Positions 34,256 to 43,736 of a stretch of DNA of 64,000 nucleotides are shown here, piece by piece. The notes under the pieces are model-generated. The model ran no database searches. It saw nothing but the letters and a program-made list of their open reading frames with translations, and had not been told where the DNA came from. Position numbers and translations under genes: made by a program. Origin of the DNA: Longimicrobium sp. (GTDB lineage Bacteria; Gemmatimonadota; Gemmatimonadetes; Longimicrobiales; Longimicrobiaceae); assembly GCA_036389135.1 (NCBI GenBank), contig DASVQP010000111.1, forward strand, positions 46,698 through 110,697, read 5' to 3'. The stretch's first letter is position 1; each line of letters begins with the position of its first letter.

Positions 34256-36400
34256 CTACTTATACCGCACCAGCGCCCACGCCACGCTCGGCAGCGGTGC
34301 GCCGTTCCACGCGGCGGCCAGCGAGTAGGCGCCGCCCTGGCCGTCGTCGTCGATGAGGAGGTAGTTGGGGCTGCTGGAGACTGGGGAGACGGAGGCGGCG
34401 TTGCCCCAGACTTCGGCGACGGCGCCGTAGTTGACGCGGGTGGCGGTGCCGCCGGTGCGGAGGACGGCGGGGGCTCCCCACCCCTGCGTCGGGTTGGGCC
34501 CGGAGGAGGCGCTCAGGAAGGCGCGGTTCTGGAAAACGTCGCTCGCGCTGGCGTCGTCCACGGCCTGGCTGAGGGTCCAGGTGAGGAGGGCGCTCCCCGG
34601 CTCCCAGCCGGCGCCCAGCAGCGGGCGGACGCGCGCGGCCAGCCCCTCGCGCCGCGCACCCGACGCCGAGTAGCCGTACCAGCCGTCCAGCGAGCCGCGC
34701 ACCACCGCGGCGAGCGCGGCCTCCCACGTTGCGCCCTCGCGCACCATGCGAGTGGCCAGATCCAGGCAGAAGCTCGCGGCGCTGGCGTAGCCCTGCGAAA
34801 AGTTGTCGCGCGTGCTGGCGGCCAGGAGCGCGTACGGCGCGGACGCGGGCTGCTCCACCGCGCGCGCCCAGTCCCAGTTGGAATTGGGCTCGATGCGCAG
34901 GTAGCGCCCCACGAGCCACCACCCCAGCAGGTCGGCGGTGCCCTCAATGGACCAGGTGGCGCCGGTCTGCCACTCGTGCGCACCGGCGGGGCGCGTGTCG
35001 GCGGCGTACTGCGCCTGCCAGGCGTGCGCGATCTCGTGCGAGATCAGGCGGAGCGCGCTGGCAGAGCTCGGCAGAGGTGTGGCGAGGTTGAGATGGGTGA
35101 CGGAGTGGACGCGCCCGTTGACTTCGGCGGACTCGCTGAAGCCCAGGTAGGCGGAGTTGTCGCGGGCCGCCAGCACCAGGAGCTGGCCGGACCCGGCACT
35201 GGTGGTGGGCGCGTTGGAGGTGATGACGCGGCGGTACATGCCCGCGCCCTCGGCGGCGAAGAAGCGGAGGGCGCTGTCCGCGCGCGCGAGCCATGAATCC
35301 GCGCCGCCATCGGCCGCCTGGCCCTCGGCGGCGGCGAGCACCAGGCCGCCGTCGTACACGGCGACGACCCTGGCGGTGAGGAGCGTGTCGACCGACGGGT
35401 CCATGGCCCGGAAGCGGTCGCCGACGCGCCAGAGGGTGGAGCGGGCGAAGACCCGGGCGTCGCGGTCGGTGGCCTCCGCGCCGGCGCCGGAGAGGCTCGA
35501 CCGCATCCGCTCCGGCGCGGGGGCGTGCGAGTAGCTCGGCGCGAGCGATGATGCGCGGGCCGCGGTGCCGTCGCCGCGGACGGTGACGGTGTAGCGCGCG
35601 GGGCCGTTGAGGTAGCCCTCGTACCCGCTCTGCGCGCGCGCCGCCTGGCGCGTGTCGACGAAGGCGAGGGCGTAGCGCGCACCCGGCTCCGGTGCCAGGA
35701 GGAGGCAGTGCGCGGCGCGCGGGGTGAGCTGGAGCGCCTGCCCCACCGCCAGCTTCACCTCGCCGCGGCGGCGGCGGAGCACTTCGATGCCGGCGGCCAC
35801 GTCGGCGCCCTGCACCCGGAGCGGCTGGCGCGTGGCCCCGGCCGAGCAGTCCGGCGCGTCCATTGAGGGGAGGGTGACCAGGAGGGTCGAGCTGTCGCCG
35901 CCCACGAGTTGCGCCGGGGTGCCGCCCACCATCACCGAGCCGGCGGCCAGGGCGTCCATGCGGTAGCCGCGCAGCCGCAGCGTGTCGCCGTCGCCCACCG
36001 CGCCCGTGCTGACCGCGACGATGGCGGGACGGCGCGGGCGCACCTGCACCGTCACCACGGCCGGCGCCGATCCGAACGCCGTTACCTGCAGCGTCGCCGA
36101 TCCCGGCGCCGAGGCCAGGATGATGCCGCGGGCGAGCGCCGCCGCGTCCAGCACGGCCGCTTCCGTCAGGTGCCGTGCCTCCGCGCGCAGCGAGAGCGCG
36201 GGGGTGCGGGTGCTCTGCCCGTCCAGGGTGGCCGTGAGCGCCGCGCTGTCGCCCAGCGCCTCCAGCACCACGCTCGTCTGGTCCAGCCGCAGCGACGGAG
36301 CCGAGCCGGCGCCGGCGCTGGAGGGACCCGTGGGGTTCCCGCACCCGGCGAGGAGCGAGGCGGCGATTCCGAAACGGAGTGTGGCGAGTGAGCGGCGCAT
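34256..36400 (-). CDS. Lipoprotein with TIG/Ig-like domains and a gluzincin-type HEXXH metallopeptidase domain
   Basis: A 714-residue predicted lipoprotein (MRRSLATLRFGIAASLLAGCG, lipobox Cys at residue 20). Residues 35-125 look like a bacterial Ig-like domain (LRLDQTSVVLEALGDSAALT), residues 125-190 like an IPT/TIG domain (PAIVAVSTGAVGDGDTLRLR). From about residue 380 there is a zinc-peptidase-like domain: LISHEIAHAWQAQ (HEXXH), with ATWSIEGTADLLGWW about 35 residues later supplying the third Glu ligand typical of gluzincins. The C-terminus DGQGGAYSLAAAWNGAPLP is duplicated as a remnant at 32141-32258. A surface metalloprotease is likely; substrate unknown. This gene forms the right border of the low-GC island. 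Confidence 0.85.
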   Translation of the reverse strand: MRRSLATLRFGIAASLLAGCGNPTGPSSAGAGSAPSLRLDQTSVVLEALGDSAALTATLDGQSTRTPALSLRAEARHLTEAAVLDAAALARGIILASAPGSATLQVTAFGSAPAVVTVQVRPRRPAIVAVSTGAVGDGDTLRLRGYRMDALAAGSVMVGGTPAQLVGGDSSTLLVTLPSMDAPDCSAGATRQPLRVQGADVAAGIEVLRRRRGEVKLAVGQALQLTPRAAHCLLLAPEPGARYALAFVDTRQAARAQSGYEGYLNGPARYTVTVRGDGTAARASSLAPSYSHAPAPERMRSSLSGAGAEATDRDARVFARSTLWRVGDRFRAMDPSVDTLLTARVVAVYDGGLVLAAAEGQAADGGADSWLARADSALRFFAAEGAGMYRRVITSNAPTTSAGSGQLLVLAARDNSAYLGFSESAEVNGRVHSVTHLNLATPLPSSASALRLISHEIAHAWQAQYAADTRPAGAHEWQTGATWSIEGTADLLGWWLVGRYLRIEPNSNWDWARAVEQPASAPYALLAASTRDNFSQGYASAASFCLDLATRMVREGATWEAALAAVVRGSLDGWYGYSASGARREGLAARVRPLLGAGWEPGSALLTWTLSQAVDDASASDVFQNRAFLSASSGPNPTQGWGAPAVLRTGGTATRVNYGAVAEVWGNAASVSPVSSSPNYLLIDDDGQGGAYSLAAAWNGAPLPSVAWALVRYK
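34263..34400. repeat. Right copy of the direct repeat bracketing the island segment
   Basis: Intact coding copy of the sequence whose degenerate counterpart is 32141-32258, in the same orientation. See the remnant entry. Confidence 0.8.
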
Positions 36401-36670
36401 GATCGTGGCGGCACGGTGTGGCCGAACAGGGAAGGCGGGAATCCCGCACCCCCTCCGTCAGGCAACCCGCGAACCGTTCCGCCACAAATCGTAACCTGTT
36501 GTCGCTCAACCACATAACGACCGGAGCACGCGTGGCGAAACTGTACGCCGATCAGACGGCGCCGCCACCTATCGAGACCAAACTCATTACAACACATCCA
36601 CTTACATGATATGGTCAGTAATTGGACGGACGCATGGGTGAACAGCCCAACGTGAACACCCGAAAACGAG

Positions 36671-36719
36671 CGTGTGTCTCTGCGGCCTTTCCTGGTTGTC
36701 TCTGTGTCTCCGTGTGAGC
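36671..36719. repeat. CACAGAG element, copy 4 (degenerate)
   Basis: Right arm TGTCTCTGTGTCTCCGTGTG is well preserved. The left side reads CGTGTGTCTCTGCGGCC in the same orientation rather than inverted, so this copy is truncated or rearranged. Confidence 0.65.
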
Positions 36720-36746
36720 CCCGCTGTTGCCGGTGCCTGAAGACGC

Positions 36747-36780
36747 AAAAAGGGCCGCCCCTCTCGGAGCGGCCCTTCTC
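36747..36780 (-). terminator. Rho-independent terminator of the cold-shock gene
   Basis: On the minus strand AAGGGCCGC pairs with GCGGCCCTT around a TCCGAGAGGG loop, followed by TTTT. It ends the cold-shock transcript about 40 bases after the stop. Confidence 0.88.
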
Positions 36781-36816
36781 GTTGCGCTGCCTTCGTCCGA
36801 AGACGATGGAAGTGCT

Positions 36817-37023
36817 TCAGACCGGGGTGACGTTCTCAGCCGCGGGGCCCTTCTGGCCCTGAACGACGTCGAACTCGACCTTCTGCCCCTCGGCGAGGGT
36901 CCGGAAACCCTGGGCCTGGATGGCGGAGTGGTGCACGAAGCAGTCCTTGTCGCCGTTGTCCGGCGTGATGAAGCCAAAGCCCTTGCTGTCGTTGAACCAC
37001 TTCACGGTTCCGCTGGTACGCAT
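36817..37023 (-). CDS. Cold-shock domain protein (CspA family)
   Basis: A 68-residue single cold-shock domain protein: [20 protein letters not shown] carries RNP-1 (KGFGFI) and [12 protein letters not shown] carries RNP-2 (CFVHH), with [15 protein letters not shown] at the C-terminus. Such proteins bind single-stranded RNA/DNA and act as RNA chaperones. Its ATG at 37023 is preceded by GGAG. The upstream region contains a strong promoter-like sequence about 200 bases away, giving a long 5' leader like those that mediate temperature control of cspA mRNAs. It has its own terminator, so it is monocistronic. Confidence 0.96.
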   Translation of the reverse strand: MRTSGTVKWFNDSKGFGFITPDNGDKDCFVHHSAIQAQGFRTLAEGQKVEFDVVQGQKGPAAENVTPV

Positions 37024-37191
37024 TCTCCGAACTCCAGTTGTTTGTTACCGACTGCCGAGGTGCGGATTGTCCGTACCAACCGACCGCCTGTGTTCTGCGG
37101 GTCTTACGCCCCCCGCTTCGGGCGCTCGCGACAGATATGAAAACGGGAACCGGACTGTTGCGTCCAGGTTCCCATCTAACACTGGAATCAG

Positions 37192-37209
37192 CGTCGATTG
37201 GTATCGACG
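37192..37209. promoter_or_regulatory. Small inverted repeat in the cold-shock leader
   Basis: CGTCGAT and ATCGACG pair around TGGT. It falls within the first 30 nucleotides of the predicted cold-shock transcript, or could be an operator for the divergent gene. Confidence 0.4.
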
Positions 37210-37224
37210 TCTATCGCGCTCAAC

Positions 37225-37253
37225 AATATCGCGCGAAAGTTCCGCCCTGTCAA
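37225..37253 (-). promoter_or_regulatory. Probable sigma-70 promoter of the cold-shock gene
   Basis: On the minus strand a perfect TTGACA (37253-37248), 17-base spacer and GATATT (37230-37225, four of six matches). Predicted start point near 37218 gives a leader of about 195 nucleotides before the ATG at 37023. Confidence 0.65.
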
Positions 37254-37421
37254 GAATTTTGTTGTCGCGCGCCGCACGAGGCGCTCGAACGGCATCTCTG
37301 TATCCGCGCATCCCGTTGCGATGAATGCCGTTCCGGGGCGTGATCCTTTCGGCGGCGGACGGACGTTCGTACCTTGCGCGCATCCGCAGCAGGCCAGAAC
37401 GCCCATCGATTCGGAGGGATC

Positions 37422-38750
37422 GTGACCCGCGCAACGCTCGCCCTGTCGCTCGCCGCGGCCATCGCCGCACCCCTCGCCGCGCAGCAGCCGCGGGCCACCA
37501 ACTACCCCGTGCGCGGCACCGGCACCGTGGTGCTGCACGCCGCGCGGCTGATCGACGGCACCGGCGCCGCGCCCATATCGAACGCGGTGGTGGTGGTGAC
37601 GAACGACCGCATCGTGGCCGCCGGGCGGCGCGGGAGCGTGGCCGAGCCCGCGGGCGCGCGCGTGGTGGAGCTGGGCGACGCCACCCTCCTTCCCGGCTTC
37701 ATCGACGCGCACGTCCACATCATGGGCCGCACGCTGGGCGACCCCGCGGGCGACGACGCGGCGGTGCGCGACTTCCCCGCCACCGCGGCGATCCTGGGGG
37801 TGGAGAACGCGCGGCGGACGCTGATGGCCGGCTTCACCACCGTGCGCAACGCCGGATCGGAGGACTTCTCGGACGTGGCGCTGCGCAACGCCATCAACCA
37901 GGGGATCGTGGTGGGGCCGCGCATCCTGGCCAGCGGCCACGCGGTGGGGATCACGGGCGGCCACTGCGACGAGAACGGCTTCCGGCCGGGGCTGCTGGAG
38001 GGCGACTACCGCCGCGGCATCGCCAACTCGCCGCACGAGGTGGCCGCGGCCGAACGCTACCTGGCCAAGTACGGCGCCGACGTCATCAAGATCTGCGCGA
38101 CGGGCGGCGTCCTTTCCGAGGGCGACGCGGTGGGCGTGCAGCAGCTCTCCGACGAGGAGCTGCGCGCGGCGGTGGAGGAGGCGCGCCTGCTGGAGCGCAA
38201 GGTGATGGCGCACGCCCACGGCGCGGAGGGCATCCGGGCCGCCGTGCGCGCGGGGGTCGCCTCCATCGAGCACGGCTCCTTTCTGGACCAGGAGGGAGCG
38301 CGGCTGATGAGGCAGCGCGGCACCTACCTGGTCCCCACCCTCAGCGCGGGCGAGACGGTGCTGCGCGCGGCCGACTCCGGCGTCCTCACGGGCCAGCGGG
38401 CGGAGAAGGCGCGCGCCGCCGGCAACGCCATGCGCAACACCAGCCGCATGGCGGCGCGCCTGGGTGTGCCGATCGCCCTCGGCACGGACGCGGGCGTGGG
38501 CGCGCACGGCGCCAACGGCCACGAGTTCACGCTGCTGGTGGAGTGGAGCGGCCTCACGCCGATGCAGTCGATCCAGGCCGGCACCGTGAACGCGGCGCGC
38601 CTCCTGGGTGTCGACCGTGAGGTGGGGACGCTCGCCGCGGGGAAGATGGCCGACATCGTCGCCGTCCCCGGCGATCCCATCCGCGACATCCGCGTGATGG
38701 AGCGACCGGTGTTCGTGATGCGCAGCGGCGTGGTGCACAAGCAGCCGTAG
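37422..38750 (+). CDS. Exported amidohydrolase (imidazolonepropionase-like/prolidase-like)
   Basis: A 442-residue metal-dependent amidohydrolase. It starts at the GTG at 37422 behind GGAGGG, opening a signal peptide (TRATLALSLAAAIAAPLAAQ). Metal ligands are visible in FIDAHVHIMG (HxH), the carbamylated-Lys region VIKICATGGVLSEG, MAHAHGAEGIRAAV, SIEHGSF and ALGTDAGVGAHG (Asp). GTVNAARLLG and GTLAAGKMADIVAV are typical of the C-terminal composite domain. The subgroup includes Xaa-Pro dipeptidases and organophosphate acid anhydrolase-like enzymes (Sgx9260 type); substrate cannot be told. Another exported hydrolase in a window rich in them. Divergent from the cold-shock gene. Confidence 0.9.
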   Translation: MTRATLALSLAAAIAAPLAAQQPRATNYPVRGTGTVVLHAARLIDGTGAAPISNAVVVVTNDRIVAAGRRGSVAEPAGARVVELGDATLLPGFIDAHVHIMGRTLGDPAGDDAAVRDFPATAAILGVENARRTLMAGFTTVRNAGSEDFSDVALRNAINQGIVVGPRILASGHAVGITGGHCDENGFRPGLLEGDYRRGIANSPHEVAAAERYLAKYGADVIKICATGGVLSEGDAVGVQQLSDEELRAAVEEARLLERKVMAHAHGAEGIRAAVRAGVASIEHGSFLDQEGARLMRQRGTYLVPTLSAGETVLRAADSGVLTGQRAEKARAAGNAMRNTSRMAARLGVPIALGTDAGVGAHGANGHEFTLLVEWSGLTPMQSIQAGTVNAARLLGVDREVGTLAAGKMADIVAVPGDPIRDIRVMERPVFVMRSGVVHKQP

Positions 38751-38762
38751 CATCCCAAAAGC

Positions 38763-38847
38763 CTCACACAGAGAACACAGAAGGAACAGAAAGCCACAGA
38801 GAAACCCTTTTGCGGTTCTCTCTGTGGCTCTGTGTCTCTGTGTGAGC
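38763..38847. repeat. CACAGAG inverted-repeat element, copy 5
   Basis: CTCACACAGAGAACACAGAA on the left, GTGGCTCTGTGTCTCTGTGT on the right; interior CCACAGAGAAACC...GGTTCTCTCTGTGG adds a second nested stem. It occupies the whole gap between two convergent genes and could terminate both. Confidence 0.88.
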
Positions 38848-38854
38848 CCCGTTG

Positions 38855-39928
38855 TTAGCGAGGCGCGCCGGGGTCGCGGATCCAGTTGAGGACGCCGGGG
38901 CTCAGGTACCGCAGACGTCCATCGCGTCGGGTGACCAGGGCGTAGCTGATGACTTCGCGGCCGGGGCCGTGGTAGCGCCGCATGTGCGCGCCCAGGGCCA
39001 CCGTCACCGTGTCGCCGTTGATGCGCAGGTTCTCGCCGAGGGGGCGGATGGTGTAGCTGCGGCCCTCCGCATCGGCGGAGATGGCGAAGATCTGGATGCT
39101 GTCGGGGACCGGGGCGCCGCGCGCGGTGAAGGAGACGGTCTCCGCGACGGCGCCGTCGGCGAAGAGCGGCTCCAGGATCGGGCGGTAGTCCGCGCCGCCG
39201 AGCACGTAGTCGCGAAAGAGCGCGGGGTCCACGGCGGGCATGATCAGCATGCGCGGAAGGAGCGCCGAACGGCCGTCCCAGTAGCCGGGGTTGACCGTGT
39301 GCAGGTAGCGGAAGCGCTGCCCGACCGCTTCGGCCACTTCGGGGAGGTAGTGGCCGAAGGGGAAGGCGAAGTCCAGCACGGAGGGCGCCGTGCGCGCGCT
39401 CTCCCCCGTCATGCCTGCTGAGCGGGCGAGGGTCGCGGCGACCTCGGTGACCGACGTGGCCATGCTGCGGTGGTCGTAGCCGTGCGGCGCGATGCGGTGG
39501 CCGGCGCGCGATAGGCGCACGAGATCGTCGGGCGAGAGGAAGTTGCCTGGCTCGGCGCGGGTGCGGTTCGGGATGACGAAGAAGATGCCGCGGAAGCCGT
39601 AGCGCTCCAGCAGGGCGGCGGCTCCCAGCGCGGATTCGCGGTGGCCGTCGTCGAAGGTCAGGATCACCGGGCGCCCTCCGGGCGTGCCCGCCGCTTCCGG
39701 GAAGACGGAGCGGAAGCCGTTCTCCCTGAGGAAGCGGAGCATCGCCTCGAAGCTCGCGTACGACTCGGTCATGGAGCCGTCGCCCTCGGTGAGATGGTCC
39801 TTGAGGTTGTGCCAGGTGAGCACCGGGATCCCGGTGCTCGGCCGCGGGGCGGAGGGCGCCGGGGCCGTCGCGCACCCGGTGGCGAGGAGGACGGCGAGCA
39901 GCAGGGTGCGGGCGGAGCGTAGCAGCAT
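38855..39928 (-). CDS. Polysaccharide deacetylase-family lipoprotein
   Basis: A 357-residue lipoprotein (LLLAVLLATGCAT, Cys at about residue 19). It carries a NodB-type carbohydrate esterase 4 domain: TFDDGHRESALGA with the catalytic Asp and metal Asp, and APHGYDHRSM with the HxxxH zinc ligands, followed by FAFPFGHY. These enzymes remove N-acetyl groups from chitin-like, peptidoglycan or exopolysaccharide chains, in the envelope. The start of the domain (IPVLTWHNLKD) resembles PgaB-type deacetylases. Residues 240-357 form an additional beta-rich domain of unknown role. The gene is separated from the next minus-strand gene by the TetR terminator and so is probably independent. Confidence 0.9.
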   Translation of the reverse strand: MLLRSARTLLLAVLLATGCATAPAPSAPRPSTGIPVLTWHNLKDHLTEGDGSMTESYASFEAMLRFLRENGFRSVFPEAAGTPGGRPVILTFDDGHRESALGAAALLERYGFRGIFFVIPNRTRAEPGNFLSPDDLVRLSRAGHRIAPHGYDHRSMATSVTEVAATLARSAGMTGESARTAPSVLDFAFPFGHYLPEVAEAVGQRFRYLHTVNPGYWDGRSALLPRMLIMPAVDPALFRDYVLGGADYRPILEPLFADGAVAETVSFTARGAPVPDSIQIFAISADAEGRSYTIRPLGENLRINGDTVTVALGAHMRRYHGPGREVISYALVTRRDGRLRYLSPGVLNWIRDPGAPR

Positions 39929-39954
39929 GCGCCGGATGGAGCGGGTGACCGTAA

Positions 39955-39991
39955 AAGGAAGCGGGCCGGGAATCTCTCCGGGCCCGCTTCT
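39955..39991 (-). terminator. Rho-independent terminator after the TetR gene
   Basis: GAAGCGGGCC pairs with GGCCCGCTTC around a 13-base loop, followed by CTTTTAC on the minus strand. It lies five bases after the regulator's stop codon. Confidence 0.85.
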
Positions 39992-39995
39992 TCGG

Positions 39996-40646
39996 TCAAT
40001 GCGCGGCGGCCAGCTCCGGCGGCACCGCGTCGCCCGCGCCGGGGACGCCGGTCAGGTAGTCGACCAGGGCCCGGCGCAGGCAATCGACGAGCTGCGGGAT
40101 GGGGACGGGGACCCCCAGCTTCACGGACTGAAAGAGCATCCCGTCGCGCGCCGCCAGGATCAGCCCGGCGGCGTGCTCGGGGGGGATGTCCAGGCGAAAG
40201 ACGCCCTCATCCTGCCCCCGCTGCACCAGCGCGGCGAGTGCCGACAGGTACGCCTCGTGGCGCCCCTGGATGTTGGCGCGCACCGCAGGGATCTCTCCGG
40301 CGGAGAGCCACAGGTCGACGACGGCGCGGCGCGCGGCGTTGTCGTGCGGGTCCTGCGACGACTGCTTGTAGCTCTCCAGGAATTCGATCAGCTGCTGCTG
40401 CGCGCTCACCCCCTCGCGCGGGGCGAGGATGGAGATCTGCGTCTCCAGGTAGCGGTCCGCGATGGCGAGGAGGATCGCTTCCTTGCTGTCGAAATACGGG
40501 TACAGCCCGCCCTTGGTGAGCCCCACCGCCTCGGCGATGGTCCGCATGTTGGTGCCCGCGCAGCCATGCTCGGCCAGGCACTCCACGGCGGCCTGGAAGA
40601 TGGCCTCCCGGCGGTCTTCGCGGCGCTCCTCGGTGATTCTCGGCAT
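39996..40646 (-). CDS. TetR/AcrR-family transcriptional regulator
   Basis: A 216-residue TetR regulator. The N-terminal HTH is typical: AIFQAAVECLAEHGCAGTNM, then RTIAEAVGLTKGGLYPYFDS and KEAILLAI. The C-terminal ligand domain contains FRLDIPPEHAAGLILAARDG, as in many lipid- or drug-responsive members. Start at ATG 40646 (MPRITEERREDRREA); the frame stays open upstream but over repeats. Its own terminator follows the stop. No clear operator is seen. The regulated gene is not obvious, and neighbouring deacetylase and PEP carboxykinase genes are separated by terminators or repeats. Confidence 0.93.
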   Translation of the reverse strand: MPRITEERREDRREAIFQAAVECLAEHGCAGTNMRTIAEAVGLTKGGLYPYFDSKEAILLAIADRYLETQISILAPREGVSAQQQLIEFLESYKQSSQDPHDNAARRAVVDLWLSAGEIPAVRANIQGRHEAYLSALAALVQRGQDEGVFRLDIPPEHAAGLILAARDGMLFQSVKLGVPVPIPQLVDCLRRALVDYLTGVPGAGDAVPPELAAAH

Positions 40647-40780
40647 GCGGACGTTGCGCTTGCGGCGGGTGAGCGGGTGAATACGGCGGTTTCCACCCAC
40701 TCCATTGGTACGCTGCCTCCCGCCATAAAGCAAGAGGAGCAGCAGTGAGGGGGAGAACTCCGTGGGTAGCGCGCAGATCC

Positions 40781-40806
40781 GGTAGGGGCGCGATTCATCG
40801 CGCCCG
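40781..40806. repeat. REP-like element, GTAGGGGCGCGAT subtype
   Basis: GGGGCGCGATTCATCGCGCCC, identical in core to 9291-9320. Confidence 0.8.
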
Positions 40807-40848
40807 CCGTCGCCCCCACATCGACCCCCGCCCCGCACACCCGAAGTG

Positions 40849-40880
40849 GTAGGGGCCGCCCCGCGTGCTTGCCCGTGCCT
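40849..40880. repeat. REP-like element, GTAGGGGCCGCCCC subtype
   Basis: GTAGGGGCCGCCCCGCGTGC followed by TTGCCCGTGCC. Confidence 0.75.
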
Positions 40881-40976
40881 TCTACCGTGCCACTCCGCCC
40901 CCATGCACGCCAAACGCCCCTCCCCCAGCAGTTTGGGGAAGGGGCAGCGAGGAACGAGCGGGGAGAGGGGCCCGCG

Positions 40977-42605
<1,629 letters not shown>

Positions 42606-42754
42606 CGGCATCCATCTCGTGTCGTGAGTGCAGCACGCCCCCAGCCCAATGGTCGGCCGGAGGCGGTGGAGAGGGGACACTGTAGCATTCTGCGCCGGAA
42701 CAGGCAAGGTGAGCGCGATTCACCACATAGGATGCGCGGCGGCGTGAGAAAAGC

Positions 42755-42844
42755 CTCACACAGAGAACACGGAGGAAACTGCAAGGCGCAGAGACGAACC
42801 GCTCTGGCCGTCCTTGCTGTACCCCCCCGTGTTTCTGTGTGAGG
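42755..42844. repeat. CACAGAG inverted-repeat element, copy 6
   Basis: CTCACACAGAGAACACGGAG on the left and CCCCGTGTTTCTGTGTGAGG on the right, about 45 bases apart. Located between the pckA start and the 42859-43518 stop. Confidence 0.85.
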
Positions 42845-42858
42845 CTGCTGTTGCGGGA

Positions 42859-43518
42859 TCAGTCGCCGTGCGGAGAGCCGATCTGGCGCGGACCCTCGTA
42901 GAGCTGGAGCGTGTAGTCCGACCCGGTGAGGTAGCCCGGGATCTTGCGCGGGTTGAACACCGAGAGCGAGGCGATGGCGCCGCCCGTGTACCACGACGGC
43001 GCCTCGGTCACGCGCAGGTGGCAGCCGGCGAGCACCAGCCCGGCGGTGGGGACGTCGTTGCTGACCAGGGTGCACCCGCCGCGCGCGGTGACCGGCCCCT
43101 CGGGGAGGTCGAAACGCACGTAGAACTCCTGCCGCAGGTCGGGCGGAAAGCGCGGGTCGGTGATGCGCGCGCACGCCGTGGCCGTGCCGATGCGGCGGGC
43201 GCTGCGGTTGACGATGCGCCCTTCCGCGCCGTTGGATGCCTCGGAGTAGAGCACCGCCCCGAAGCGCACGTTGGAGGTGAAGCCCGCCGCCGCACACACC
43301 GCCGGGTCCGGCGTCACCGAAGGGTCCTCTTCGGAGCGGAAGCGCAGCACCTGCACGCCGTCGCGATTCGGGCCGCCACCCTCGTCCGCGTTGGCCGCCG
43401 CGCTCAACACGGGCCCGGCCGGCAAGTCCTGCTGCACCGGCGAAGTGCGTCCATCGTCACATGCCGCAAGGGCAAGCACCAGCGCCGCGGCGCCGAGGGA
43501 GCGAGAGATGGGATTCAT
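42859..43518 (-). CDS. Hypothetical lipoprotein, 219 aa
   Basis: Predicted lipoprotein with signal MNPISRSLGAAALVLALAAC, Cys at residue 20. The mature part looks like one beta-rich domain with four cysteines (PAVCAAAGF, ATACARI, GGCTLVS, AGCHLRV) that could form two disulfides. A C-terminal segment PGYLTGSDYTLQLYEGPRQI is aromatic-rich. No family recognised. The ATG at 43518 is the natural start; the long frame upstream crosses a dispersed repeat. It lies downstream of the ketosynthase gene on the same strand but separated by that repeat. Confidence 0.75.
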   Translation of the reverse strand: MNPISRSLGAAALVLALAACDDGRTSPVQQDLPAGPVLSAAANADEGGGPNRDGVQVLRFRSEEDPSVTPDPAVCAAAGFTSNVRFGAVLYSEASNGAEGRIVNRSARRIGTATACARITDPRFPPDLRQEFYVRFDLPEGPVTARGGCTLVSNDVPTAGLVLAGCHLRVTEAPSWYTGGAIASLSVFNPRKIPGYLTGSDYTLQLYEGPRQIGSPHGD

Positions 43519-43606
43519 TTTTTGGGGCAATCTCCTTACTGCAGGGAATGGAGGTGATCTAGCCGGAGTGGGCCGGGAACGGCACGTCACGCCCGGCCCC
43601 TCGCAA

Positions 43607-43731
43607 CGCGCAGTAGATCCTTCGCTCCGCGCCAAAGGCTGGCGCGGAAGAAAGGGCGGTGAAGCGCGTCGCTCAGGATGACAGAACGGGGGGAGGGATG
43701 CCCGCCGATCGATACACACGCACTAACGCGC
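43607..43731. repeat. Dispersed repeat family B, half copy (CTCAGGATGACAGAA element)
   Basis: CGCAGTAGATCCTTCGCTCC, GCTCAGGATGACAGAA and CACGCACTAACGC occur in the same order as in the right half of the full copy at 60061-60352. It fills the gap between the ketosynthase and the lipoprotein gene. Confidence 0.75.
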
Positions 43732-43736
43732 TTCTT

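Larger units (their letters stand above)
36401..36816. other. Intergenic region upstream of the metallopeptidase lipoprotein
   Basis: No gene seen. The left part (36401-36620) is comparatively AT-rich and must contain the promoter of the 34256-36400 gene. The right part holds a half CACAGAG element (36671-36719) and the cold-shock gene terminator (36747-36780). Confidence 0.6.
40647..40976. other. Intergenic region with two REP-like elements and a hairpin
   Basis: No gene. It contains a GTAGGGGCGCGATTC element at 40781-40806, a GTAGGGGCCGCCCC element at 40849-40880 and a CCCCTCCCCC...GGGGAAGGGG hairpin at 40917-40951 that may end the pckA transcript. The TetR promoter should be in 40647-40780. 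Confidence 0.65.
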
